From assembly GCF_000717715.1 (NCBI RefSeq), contig NZ_JOAI01000035.1, positions 1 to 64,000 on the forward strand: a stretch of 64,000 nt of DNA, written 5' to 3'. This DNA comes from Streptomyces sp. NRRL B-24484 (GTDB lineage: Bacteria; Actinomycetota; Actinomycetes; Streptomycetales; Streptomycetaceae). Numbering within the stretch: position 1 is the stretch's first letter; the number at the start of each line of letters is the position of its first letter. The notes beneath the pieces were generated by a model that saw only the letters and a program-made list of their open reading frames with translations, made no database searches and was not told where the DNA came from. Positions 50,068 through 57,339 of this stretch are shown one piece after another. Both the position numbers and the translations under genes were made by a program.

Positions 50068-50255
50068 TAGTAGTTCTCCTCAACTCGCTTGCGCATGTAG
50101 GCGGTCACATCGGCCGTGTCGAAGCGCCGCAAGCGACCGATGGTGAAGCTCGGAAGTTCCCTGGAGCGCAGAAGGTCGTAGACCTTGCTGCGGCTGAGTC
50201 GGAGGGCAGCCATGACCTCTTTCACGGTCATGGCCTCGGGTACGGCGGACGTCAT
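50067..50255 (-). CDS. xis: Excisionase / MerR-like DNA-binding protein
   Basis: The protein has 62 aa. MTVKEVMAALRLSRSKVYDLLRSRELPSFTIGRLRRFDTADVTAYM is the helix-turn-helix 17 / AlpA-type fold of AICE Xis proteins, which bend DNA at the att sites and favour excision. The ATG at 50255 has AGGAGG upstream. It overlaps int by one base. Confidence 0.9.
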   Translation of the reverse strand: MTSAVPEAMTVKEVMAALRLSRSKVYDLLRSRELPSFTIGRLRRFDTADVTAYMRKRVEENY

Positions 50256-50421
50256 GGAGCGGTCCTCCTGAAGCGGTCGCCCGGGCGGTATTCCTCTGAG
50301 GTCCGCTACTGCCGCTACTGCCGCTACCGTGCAGGTCATGGGCATGATCGAAGTAGCGGATTGGGTAGCGGTAGCGGATTGGTGCCGCTCCCGCCGGGGC
50401 GGCGGGAGCGGCAGGGGGTGG

Positions 50422-51711
50422 TCAGCGCGGGGAGGCGCCAGCCCTGGTGGTCTCGGGGGTGGGTAGCGGATTGGAATCCGCTACCCCCGGCGTATCCGCT
50501 ACCGGAAACAGGGCTCTGACCTGCGCGGTAGCGGCGGTAGCGGCAGTAGCGGATTCCTGGGAAGGAGGCGGGCAGTACCGGAGCCAGGCGTCGGCGAGGT
50601 CGCTGGCGTAGTAGCCCTTGGCGCTGCTCTTGGAGCCGGTCTTGATGTTGCGGGGCTTGATGGGGTCGTTGTCGGCGGTGACGTAGTCGCCGAGCATGCG
50701 GGCGAGGGCGCGGGCGGTGATGGGCTTGCCGTCGAGGTCGGCCCAGGGGGCGTCGTCCAGCTCGGCGAGCTTGCCCAGCAGGTCGGCGCTGAGCATGCGG
50801 TCGGCGCCGTTGAAGATGTCCCGCAGGTCGGTGAGCAGGCGGATGCCGACGCTGCCTTTGTCGTTGGCCCTGGCGGCGGTGACGAGCTGGACGCAGGCGG
50901 CGCGGGCGCGCTCGGGCCAGTGCCCGCCCGCGGCTTCTGCGATGGCGAGCAGGGGTTCCCACACGTCGGCGGGGCGGTCGTTGATGCCGTCGGGGAATTC
51001 GGGGGTGGCGTCCTGGAGCTGCTCGCGGAGGGTGTCGGCCCAGGCGGCGAGGCGCTTTCGCAGGGCGTGGCCCTCGGGCGCGTTGGTGCTCTCGCGGAAC
51101 GGTTCGACCTTCTCGTTGGGGGCGCGGCGGCGCATCCGGATGATGATGGAGCGGCTCATGATGGTGTCCGGGAGGTCGCCGAGACCGCCCATGGCGAGGG
51201 CGGCGTAGACGGGGAAGCGCTGGACGGTCTGGGTGCCGCCGTCGCCGACGCAACGCAGGACGACGCCGGAGCGGCGGTGGCCGGAGTTGATGAGTCCGCG
51301 CAGGTCCTCGTTGCCGGCGGCCTTGGGGCCGAAGGTGGTGTCGACCTCGTCGAACAGCACGGTCGGGCGGGCCTCTGGGTCCGAGACGGATCGGAACAGC
51401 GCGGCCGGGCTCACGTCGGTGGTGAGGATCGGCCGCGGGGTGAGGGTCTCGATGATCTCCAGGGCGCGGGTCTTGCCGGACCCGGGCTCCGGAGACAGGA
51501 AAGCGATCCGGGGCGTGGACGGGAAGCAGTCGAGGAGGTGGGTGTGGGCGTCCCACAGCACCACGGCGACGTAGGCGGCCTCGCTGGGGAAGACGTTGAA
51601 GCGTCGGTGGTGGGCCTCGACCGCGTCGAGGAGGGCGGCGCCGTCCTCGACCTCGGCCGCGCCGGGGCCGGGATTGCTCTTAAGGGGAGGGCGGGCGGGG
51701 GTGGTGGTCAT
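50422..51711 (-). CDS. DUF3631 helicase-like ATPase (replication module)
   Basis: The protein has 429 aa. Walker A is EPGSGKT (about residue 75), Walker B VLFDEVD (about 115), and the DUF3631 C-terminal region is recognisable (LRDIFNGADRMLSADLLGKLAELDDAPWADLDGKPITARALARMLGDYV). In many actinobacterial elements this sits after a Prim-Pol and supplies helicase or loader activity for element replication. The ATG at 51711 overlaps the Prim-Pol stop by 4 bases. A repetitive Ala/Thr segment (QESATAATAATAQ) lies near the C-terminus. Confidence 0.85.
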   Translation of the reverse strand: MTTTPARPPLKSNPGPGAAEVEDGAALLDAVEAHHRRFNVFPSEAAYVAVVLWDAHTHLLDCFPSTPRIAFLSPEPGSGKTRALEIIETLTPRPILTTDVSPAALFRSVSDPEARPTVLFDEVDTTFGPKAAGNEDLRGLINSGHRRSGVVLRCVGDGGTQTVQRFPVYAALAMGGLGDLPDTIMSRSIIIRMRRRAPNEKVEPFRESTNAPEGHALRKRLAAWADTLREQLQDATPEFPDGINDRPADVWEPLLAIAEAAGGHWPERARAACVQLVTAARANDKGSVGIRLLTDLRDIFNGADRMLSADLLGKLAELDDAPWADLDGKPITARALARMLGDYVTADNDPIKPRNIKTGSKSSAKGYYASDLADAWLRYCPPPSQESATAATAATAQVRALFPVADTPGVADSNPLPTPETTRAGASPR

Positions 51712-52652
51712 GCGGCCTCTCCTCGCGGATTGTTGGCGATGGACCAGTTCAGGGCGTTGGTGATGGTCGCGGTGACGTCCCGGGCGGGAAGGCCGCACGC
51801 CTCGCCCGCTCCCTTAAGAGCGTCTTCGACCTCGGCCCGAGTGAGGCGGCCGTCGGCGACGAACCGGCCCAGTGCCCGGGCGGCCCGGGTGAGGGTCCAG
51901 TTCCTGGCGCCCTCGCCGGCGGCGGCCACGTTCGCGGTCTCGTTGAGCAGGGCAGCCGCCACGTACCCGTGGCCGCTTCCGCGGCCGGCCGACGGATTGA
52001 CGGGCCGCCAGAGCGGGCGGGGCGGGGGCGGGGTGAGCAGGGCGGCGAGCCAGGTGGGCAGCGGGGCGGGCTCGGCGTCGTGTTCGACGGTGTAGGGCCG
52101 GCCCTCGACCAGGGAGCCGGGAGCGACGACGTAGCCGCCGGCGGCGCGGGTGTCGACCTTCCAGCCGAGGCCGTTGCCCTGCTCGCCCCGGGTGTTGCGC
52201 AGAACCAGGCCGGGCGGGGCGGTGAAGTACAGGTGGGTACCGCCGGAGCAGGTCCGGACGGTGCGGGTGTCGGCCGGGTAGGGCTGGTGGTGCTGCTCGC
52301 ACAGCGCGGCGAGCACGTCGGCGCCGTCGGTGACGCCGAGTTCGGCCCACCGCGGGGGTGGGGTGTCGCCGGGGTGCTTGGGGACGTCGAGGTCGACCAC
52401 CACCAGCCGCGCGGGGCCGGTGGCGAGGCCGACGTTGTACGGGCCGTGCTCCCACGCCCGCCGGATGGCGTCGGGGTCGACGGTGGCACGCTGTTCCCAG
52501 CTGGCGTGGCCGGCGGTGCAGGGGCCGGTGCGGGGGCAGCGGGTGGCGTGGTGGAGAGCGGGGCGCTTGTCGTCGGGGCGGAGGGGGAAGACGGGCCAGC
52601 CGCGTTGGGCGGATGCGAGCGCTGCGGCGAGCAGGTCGGGTCGTGCGGTCAC
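51708..52652 (-). CDS. Bifunctional primase/polymerase (Prim-Pol)
   Basis: The protein has 314 aa. Prim-Pol motifs: LASAQRGWPVFPLRPDDKRPALHHATRCP at the start, LVVVDLDVPK (catalytic acidic pair, about 87), and TCSGGTHLYFTAP (about 138). This is the replication initiator type (RepPP) of AICEs that lack a RepSA-type rolling-circle protein. The GTG at 52652 has GAAGGA upstream. Coupled to the DUF3631 gene by a 4-base overlap. Confidence 0.88.
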   Translation of the reverse strand: MTARPDLLAAALASAQRGWPVFPLRPDDKRPALHHATRCPRTGPCTAGHASWEQRATVDPDAIRRAWEHGPYNVGLATGPARLVVVDLDVPKHPGDTPPPRWAELGVTDGADVLAALCEQHHQPYPADTRTVRTCSGGTHLYFTAPPGLVLRNTRGEQGNGLGWKVDTRAAGGYVVAPGSLVEGRPYTVEHDAEPAPLPTWLAALLTPPPPRPLWRPVNPSAGRGSGHGYVAAALLNETANVAAAGEGARNWTLTRAARALGRFVADGRLTRAEVEDALKGAGEACGLPARDVTATITNALNWSIANNPRGEAA

Positions 52653-52714
52653 CTGTGGTCCTTCCAGACGCCGCCGGCAACCCCCGTGCAGGGAGTGGCC
52701 GGCGGCTGGTGGTG

Positions 52715-53077
52715 TCAGAGGTCGAAGAGGGTGTCCGGCTCGACGGCCGGTGCGGTCGTGCGCTGGTGGCGGCGGGCGAGGGTGCGGGCGCCGTCGTGGC
52801 AGGTCGGGCACCAGGCGGCGAGGGCGTGCTTGGGCAGCGCGGCGGCCCTGTGCGCGGGCAGCAAAAGGTGCGCGGGGTCGACGGGGGCGACGATGAGGCG
52901 GACGGTCCCGCCGCCGTGGTGTTGCTGGTAGCCGCCGTGTTCGCGCGGGCAGCGTCCGCCATCTTTGGCATGGTTCTTTCCGCAGGCGCCGCGGCACTGG
53001 CAGCAGCCGGAGGCCGCGGCGAGCACCGCGAGCCACAGGCCGCTGGTCTCGCCGAGGGGCGGTGTGCGGTTGGTCAT
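52715..53077 (-). CDS. Cys/His-rich zinc-binding-like protein
   Basis: The protein has 120 aa with CCQCRGACGKNHAKDGGRCPREH and a second knuckle AWCPTCHDG, so at least two zinc sites are likely; the CGKNH...CPREH and CPTCHDG arrangement resembles zinc-ribbon or HNH-like domains but no catalytic HNH is complete. It ends in EPDTLFDL, a motif repeated in the adjacent PAPS-reductase-like protein. The ATG at 53077 overlaps that gene's stop (ATGA); an ATG at 53089 is also in frame. Confidence 0.65.
   Translation of the reverse strand: MTNRTPPLGETSGLWLAVLAAASGCCQCRGACGKNHAKDGGRCPREHGGYQQHHGGGTVRLIVAPVDPAHLLLPAHRAAALPKHALAAWCPTCHDGARTLARRHQRTTAPAVEPDTLFDL
52718..52735. repeat. 18-nt repeat encoding DTLFDL, copy 1
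   Basis: GAGGTCGAAGAGGGTGTC, reading DTLFDL on the minus strand, is identical at 52718-52735 and 53119-53136, at the C-terminus of two adjacent proteins. Confidence 0.8.
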
Positions 53078-53898
53078 GTCATGCACCACCCGGAGTCGCA
53101 GAGACCGTCGTCGGTGTCGAGGTCGAAGAGGGTGTCGACGCCGTCGGGGATGGCTTCGCGCAGGGGCCGGCCGAAGCGGGTGAGGTAGACGTGGTCCTTG
53201 CCAAGCCGCTCGCGGCGGCGGTTAAGGAGGTCTTCGAGCTGGCCGGCCTTCTCGAACTGCTCGGGTTCGGAGCGGCGCATCTCGTGCCAGCTCTCGGGGG
53301 TACGGAAGGGACAGAACCAGCAGGAGGACTTCGGCGGCACGGGCAGACCGGCGGAGCGGATGATGCGCCGGCAGTCGCTGCGGCGCAGGCCGAGGGTCAG
53401 CAGCGGGTAGTCGATGCGCTCGTGCGGCTCGCAGCGACGGTTGTTGGCCCGGTCGATCTCGTCCACGCTGATGCCAACCCCGACGGTGGCCGGCATCGCG
53501 GAAGTAGCCCCACGTCGCTTGAGTTCCCGCCCGATCAGCTTGATCTTGTAGTGGAGGGTGCAGGACCGTCGGCCCGGGGCCCCGTTCGCCATCCGCACCG
53601 GGATGCCGAGGGAACGGGAGTCCTCGCGGGTCAACTCCCCGTAGAGGGTGCGGGTCTCCTTCGTACGGACCATCACCCGGTGCAGGCTGGTCAGCTCGAT
53701 GCCGTGCGCGGCGGCGAACGGCCGGGCGAAGCGGTCGAGGTAGGTGAGGGTGGCGGGGTTTTCGGAGTCGTCGCCGACGTTCGCGAACAGGAACGTGCGA
53801 TAGTCCAGTGCCCCCTGGGCGGCGAGGACCAGGGCGGCCATGGACTGCACGCCACCGCCGAACGAGAACGCGGTGAGCTGCTCGGCGGTGGTGGTCAT
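53074..53898 (-). CDS. PAPS-reductase-like PP-loop protein
   Basis: The protein has 274 aa. PP-loop-type SFGGGVQS at residues 12-19, then FANVGDDSENPATLTYLDRF, RRSCTLHYKIK, GVGISVDEIDRAN and SCWFCPFRTPESW. The Cys pattern (about 111, 192, 195) is that of PAPS reductase/DndC-like adenine nucleotide alpha hydrolases found in phages and mobile elements. True substrate unknown; tRNA or DNA sulfur chemistry is possible. Overlaps its neighbours at both ends, so the three genes form a coupled cassette. Confidence 0.75.
   Translation of the reverse strand: MTTTAEQLTAFSFGGGVQSMAALVLAAQGALDYRTFLFANVGDDSENPATLTYLDRFARPFAAAHGIELTSLHRVMVRTKETRTLYGELTREDSRSLGIPVRMANGAPGRRSCTLHYKIKLIGRELKRRGATSAMPATVGVGISVDEIDRANNRRCEPHERIDYPLLTLGLRRSDCRRIIRSAGLPVPPKSSCWFCPFRTPESWHEMRRSEPEQFEKAGQLEDLLNRRRERLGKDHVYLTRFGRPLREAIPDGVDTLFDLDTDDGLCDSGWCMT
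53119..53136. repeat. 18-nt repeat encoding DTLFDL, copy 2
   Basis: Identical to 52718-52735; here it encodes GVDTLFDLDTDDG near the end of the PAPS-reductase-like protein. Confidence 0.8.
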
Positions 53899-54485
53899 CG
53901 GGCGCCGCCGTTCAGCTCGTTGACCAGGTGCGCGTGGTCGTTCGCCCATCCGGTCAGGGCCTTGACCGCCTGCTTGGCCTGCCTGGTCATCTCCAGGCCC
54001 GGCGTGGCGACGGTCGGGGCGTGCAGGATGTGCGCGGGCACCGGGATGAGCAGGGTGGCGGTGACCAGGAGGGCGGTGCGGCCGGCGGGCTCGGGCTCGG
54101 TGAGCGCGGTGAAGCCGTGGTCGGTCGCCCAGGGGTCGGCCTGCCAGTCGGCGACCATGCGCGCGGGCCAGGTGGCGAGGGTGCGGTGCCGCAGGGGCAC
54201 GCTGACGCGCAGAGCGACGTCGTGGCCGTCCTCGCCGGCGGAGACGACGGTGAGGGAGTGGAGGTCAGGGCGGATACGGACGTAGCCGGGCGCCATGACC
54301 GGGCTGGTGGCGATCTGCCACGTGGAGAACGCGAACTCGGCGGCGGTGAGCGGGGCGCCGTCGTCGTGGAGGAGGCCGGCGTTGCGGTCGAGGTAGGCGC
54401 CGTACCGGGAGTGGCCGTCGGAGGCGCGATCGCGGTCGTAGGTGTCGTCGGCGATGGCGAGCGTGCGGATGGTGAATTCGGGCAT
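53895..54485 (-). CDS. Hypothetical AICE protein
   Basis: The protein has 196 aa and reads as a compact mixed alpha/beta protein: FTIRTLAIADDTYDRDRASDGHSRYGAYLDRNAG, AAEFAFSTWQIATSPVMAPGYVRIRPDLHSLTVVSAGEDGHD. No family is recognised. Its ATG is at 54485 with a weak AGGA site. Its last bases overlap the PAPS-reductase-like start (ATGA), which suggests a shared role. A hairpin lies between it and ssb. Confidence 0.65.
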   Translation of the reverse strand: MPEFTIRTLAIADDTYDRDRASDGHSRYGAYLDRNAGLLHDDGAPLTAAEFAFSTWQIATSPVMAPGYVRIRPDLHSLTVVSAGEDGHDVALRVSVPLRHRTLATWPARMVADWQADPWATDHGFTALTEPEPAGRTALLVTATLLIPVPAHILHAPTVATPGLEMTRQAKQAVKALTGWANDHAHLVNELNGGAR

Positions 54486-54522
54486 GCTGGTGTCCTGGTT
54501 CGTCTCGTACGGACTGGGTTGG

Positions 54523-54572
54523 GCCCCGCAGCAGCCGTCCCATCTGCCAGGATTCGGCGGCTGCTGCGGGGC
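54523..54572. terminator. Hairpin between ssb and the cassette
   Basis: A perfect 15-bp stem (54523-54537 with 54558-54572) and 20-base loop lies after the ssb stop in the reading direction. It may end or attenuate transcription into the cassette. Confidence 0.6.
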
Positions 54573-54600
54573 TTTCGTGCTGCTTGGACCGAGACCGGTC

Positions 54601-55071
54601 CTAGAACGGGGGCTCGTCGCCGGAGCGCGGCCCGCCCACGCCGGCCGGGGCCGGCCCGGCGCTGGCCCACGGGTCACTGGCCGGGCCGGGGCCGGCATTG
54701 GTGCGCTGGGTCTTGGTGACCTTGGCAATGGCGAACTTGATGCTCGGGCCGATGTCGTCGAGGTCGAGGCCGAGCATGGAGCGGTTCTCGCCCTCGGGGG
54801 TCTGCCAGTTGTGCTGAACGAGCCGGCCGACGGCGACCACGCGCATGCCCTTGGTCAGGGAGTCAGCGGCGTGCTCGGCGATCTCCCGCCAGGCGGTGGC
54901 CCGCAGGAACAGCGCGGTGCCGTCGCGCCACTGGCCGGTGGTCTTGTCGTAGGTGCGCGGGGTGGAGGCGATGGTGAAGCGGGCCATCGCCACGCCGGCG
55001 GGAGTGAAGCGCAGTTCGGGGTCGTCGGTCAGGTTGCCGACGACGGTGATCGAGGTCTCTCCCACGGACAA
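54601..55071 (-). CDS. ssb: Single-stranded DNA-binding protein (element-encoded)
   Basis: The protein has 156 aa. The OB-fold has TSITVVGNLTDDPELRFTPAGVAMARFTIASTPRTYDKTTGQWRDG and ALFLRATAWREIAEHAADSLTKGMRVVAVGRL; the acidic tip SGDEPPF is the usual SSB partner-binding tail. A TTG at 55071 is taken as start because GGAGG lies 6 bases upstream; a GTG at 55065 would drop two residues. It protects single-stranded DNA during element replication or transfer. Confidence 0.92.
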   Translation of the reverse strand: MSVGETSITVVGNLTDDPELRFTPAGVAMARFTIASTPRTYDKTTGQWRDGTALFLRATAWREIAEHAADSLTKGMRVVAVGRLVQHNWQTPEGENRSMLGLDLDDIGPSIKFAIAKVTKTQRTNAGPGPASDPWASAGPAPAGVGGPRSGDEPPF

Positions 55072-55122
55072 GGCATGCCTCCAAGGGCAGTTGAAGGGGG
55101 CGGTGGTGTCGGTGGTTCTGGT

Positions 55123-55128
55123 TAGAGT
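55123..55128 (+). promoter_or_regulatory. Leaderless -10 (TAGAGT) of the nuclease gene
   Basis: TAGAGT ends 7 bases before the ATG at 55135 and no Shine-Dalgarno is present. This spacing makes the A of the ATG the likely transcription start, as in actinobacterial leaderless genes. Confidence 0.55.
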
Positions 55129-55134
55129 CCGGTC

Positions 55135-56172
55135 ATGGCGACGCATGACCTTGAACTGGTGCCCGGACTGATCACGACCCGCAAGGCGTTGGCCGCCGTG
55201 TATGGCGGCGGCACGGCCAAGGGGATCGAGGTCTCTGACAAGACCGGGATGGTGTTTGTGTTCTCCGACCCGGCGGCCAAGAAGAAGTTCGGCTACGCCT
55301 TCGACGGGCAGGTCGAGGACGACGAGAAGGGTGTTCTGTACCTGTACACGGGGCAGGGCGACGACGATCAGACCCTCACGGACCGCAACAAGTCGCTGTG
55401 GCAGCACGCCCAGGACGGCCGGATAGTCCACCTGTTCGTGGCCGCCGGCACGGTCGGCAAGAAGCCGGACGGCACCCGCAGCGACGCCAAGAAGCAGCGA
55501 TATGTCGGGCAGATGATCGTGGACCCGGACGAGAACTTCGTGTGGCTACGCGCCAAGAACACCAAGGACGTGGAGCGGGAGGTCATCGTCTTCCGCCTCC
55601 GGCCCGACGCGGTAGCGCCGCACGCGCCCGTGTTCACGCCGTCCGACGCGATGCTCGTCCCGTCGGAGACCAAGGTCGTCGTGATGGACGTCGAGCCGGC
55701 GGAGGATAACGCGACACCGCCGGCGGGGCCGTCGTCCACGCAGGTGGAGATGGAGAACCATGCGACCGACGAGACCGTCGCGAACATCCCCGGCGGTCAG
55801 CGGACCGTCAAGCGCCGCGAAGGGCAGCTCACCACGGCCTACAAGTCGTTCCTCCAGGCCGAGGGGCACACGGTGAAGTCGTTTCTGATGACCGTGGCCG
55901 GCGTTGTCGGCCCGCTGAAGGCGGACATGTACGACGTGACGGACAACGTGCTCTATGAGGCCAAGGGCAGCGTCCGTCGCAGTGACGTTCGGATGGCGAT
56001 TGGCCAGCTCCTCGACTACGAGCGTCACGTGCAGGCACCGCCGGGGCTGCGGCTTGCTGTGCTGTTGCCGGGCGACCCGGGCGCGGACCTTCGGGACCTG
56101 TTGGCCAAGCTGAAGATCGCTCTGGTATTCCGCACGAAGGACGGCTTCGAGGGCTTCCCGCTCGCCAGCTGA
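55135..56172 (+). CDS. Candidate modification-dependent nuclease: SRA/YDG-like N-domain plus PD-(D/E)XK
   Basis: The protein has 345 aa. The N-domain has VYGGGTAKGIEVSD, FGYAFDGQVEDDEKG, YTGQG at 71-75 and DDQTLTDRNKSL, echoing the YDG and YTG-G-DQ-LT-N-L motifs of SRA modified-base readers. A polar linker (about 180-235) leads to KREGQLTTAYKSFLQAEGH, then Asp264/Asp267, Glu275-x-Lys277 (NVLYEAKGS) and QLLDY from 291, fitting a PD-(D/E)XK nuclease. The first reader in a type IV restriction role is inferred. It is transcribed against the rest of the element, typical of cargo. Confidence 0.6.
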   Translation: MATHDLELVPGLITTRKALAAVYGGGTAKGIEVSDKTGMVFVFSDPAAKKKFGYAFDGQVEDDEKGVLYLYTGQGDDDQTLTDRNKSLWQHAQDGRIVHLFVAAGTVGKKPDGTRSDAKKQRYVGQMIVDPDENFVWLRAKNTKDVEREVIVFRLRPDAVAPHAPVFTPSDAMLVPSETKVVVMDVEPAEDNATPPAGPSSTQVEMENHATDETVANIPGGQRTVKRREGQLTTAYKSFLQAEGHTVKSFLMTVAGVVGPLKADMYDVTDNVLYEAKGSVRRSDVRMAIGQLLDYERHVQAPPGLRLAVLLPGDPGADLRDLLAKLKIALVFRTKDGFEGFPLAS

Positions 56173-56192
56173 GGGGAGTGGTGCGGGGCGGG

Positions 56193-56522
56193 TCAGTGCA
56201 CGTCGGGGTCCTGGGCGAACTCGCAGGCGTTGTCGCAGTTGTAGTAGCCGCAGCCGCCGCACTCGGGGCAGCGGTCGTGGTCGATGGTCACGATGGTGCC
56301 GGTCTCGTCGTCCCAGATCTCGTGCTCGCAGCCGGTGCCGCTGCCGTGGCAGCCCTCGCACAGCTCGGTGTGCGAGGGCTGCGGGTTGGTGGCGTCTTCG
56401 GTGGCCCAGCATGCCTCGTCGGCGAGGTCGAGGGCGATCTCCGCTGCCTTCTCCTCCTCGCGGCTCGGCCATTCCGGCTCGTAGTCGAAGTCGTGCTCGG
56501 ACGGGTCGTAGTCCTCGTACAT
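56193..56522 (-). CDS. Acidic zinc-knuckle protein
   Basis: The protein has 109 aa. The first ~50 residues are very acidic; the second half has CEGCHGSGTGCEHEI and CPECGGCGYYNCDNACEF, two CxxCxGxG-type knuckles as in DnaJ-like zinc domains. A possible role is protein or nucleic acid binding within the element. The ATG at 56522 has AAAGGG upstream. No named family is recognised. Confidence 0.7.
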   Translation of the reverse strand: MYEDYDPSEHDFDYEPEWPSREEEKAAEIALDLADEACWATEDATNPQPSHTELCEGCHGSGTGCEHEIWDDETGTIVTIDHDRCPECGGCGYYNCDNACEFAQDPDVH

Positions 56523-56534
56523 GGAGCGGCCCTT

Positions 56535-56954
56535 TCAGCGATTGCGGTTGGAGACGTTGACGGAGAGATTCACCGCCCCGGCCCGGCCGCCCCCGCCGCC
56601 GGTGTTCTTCAGCAGCCAGACCAGGGCGAGGACGGCGGCGAGCAGGCCGATGCCGGTGGTCGCGGCGGCGATGGCCTGGAAGAGGAAGGCGAGGCCGACG
56701 CCGGCGGCCCCGGCGCCAATCCCGCCGGCGAGCAGGCGGGCGGGCCACGGGTCGCGGCCCGGTTCGGCGGGCAGGTACGCGGCCGCGGGGTGGGCGGGCA
56801 GCGCGGCGTGCTGCTGGACGGGGACGAGGGTGGCCGCGGTGGGCTGGTGGAGGGCGAGGGGCGCGGCCTGGGGCGGTGCGGCGTAGTAGGGGGTGCCGTC
56901 CGGGGCGTGGAGCACCGGGGCGACGGGCTGCGCGTAGGGGTAGCTGTGGTCCAC
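56535..56954 (-). CDS. Spread-type small membrane protein (Spd-like)
   Basis: The protein has 139 aa. A Pro/Ala-rich head (~80 residues) precedes two hydrophobic helices (ARLLAGGIGAGAAGVGLAFLFQAIAAATTGIGLLAAVLALVWLL) and a Gly-rich tail ending VNLSVNVSNRNR. This layout fits spdB/spdD-type proteins that spread transferred plasmid DNA through mycelium. The GTG at 56954 has AGGAGA upstream. Confidence 0.6.
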   Translation of the reverse strand: MDHSYPYAQPVAPVLHAPDGTPYYAAPPQAAPLALHQPTAATLVPVQQHAALPAHPAAAYLPAEPGRDPWPARLLAGGIGAGAAGVGLAFLFQAIAAATTGIGLLAAVLALVWLLKNTGGGGGRAGAVNLSVNVSNRNR

Positions 56955-56992
56955 GGTGTCTCTCCTGTCGGCGAGTTGGTGCGAGACGCGGG

Positions 56993-57184
56993 TCAGTGGA
57001 GGGTGGAGAGCATGTGGACTGCGGCGTCGAGGGCCTGGTTGACGGGGTCGGCGAGGCCGGTTCCGGCGACGGTGAAGCCGGACAGCCACACGGCGAGGGC
57101 GGAGCCGGCGCTGACGCGCTGGGTGCGGATGAGGATCACGGTGATGACGCCGAACAGGACGGCGGTGGAGATCGTGACGAGCAC
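56993..57184 (-). CDS. Small two-helix membrane protein (Spd-like)
   Basis: The protein has 63 aa: LVTISTAVLFGVITVILI and SAGSALAVWLSGFTVAGTGLA are two membrane segments, with a short amphipathic end. It lies next to tra in the place where spread genes stand. The GTG at 57184 has GAAGGA at a longer spacing. Too short for a family call. Confidence 0.55.
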   Translation of the reverse strand: MLVTISTAVLFGVITVILIRTQRVSAGSALAVWLSGFTVAGTGLADPVNQALDAAVHMLSTLH

Positions 57185-57227
57185 GGCAGTGGGTCCTTCC
57201 GGGGACGGCAGAGGGGTGTTAGAGGTG

Positions 57228-57339
57228 CTGTCAGGTGGGGTGACAGAGGGGTGACAGTCGCCGACTGTCACCCCTCGCGCGCACGCGTTACCTGGGGAAA
57301 TGGGCCGTGGGTGACAGTCGCTGACTGTCGCCTGTCACC
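57228..57339. other. GTGACAGTCG repeat cluster, candidate clt/transfer locus
   Basis: GTGACAGTCG occurs at 57251-57260 and 57311-57320 and inverted at 57262-57271; TGACAG or its complement also occurs at 57228, 57241 and 57332. The first pair forms a perfect 14-bp inverted repeat (57247-57260 with 57262-57275). The cluster is just downstream of the tra gene, where TraB-recognised clt repeats lie in known streptomycete plasmids. A regulator operator or terminator is the alternative. Confidence 0.55.
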
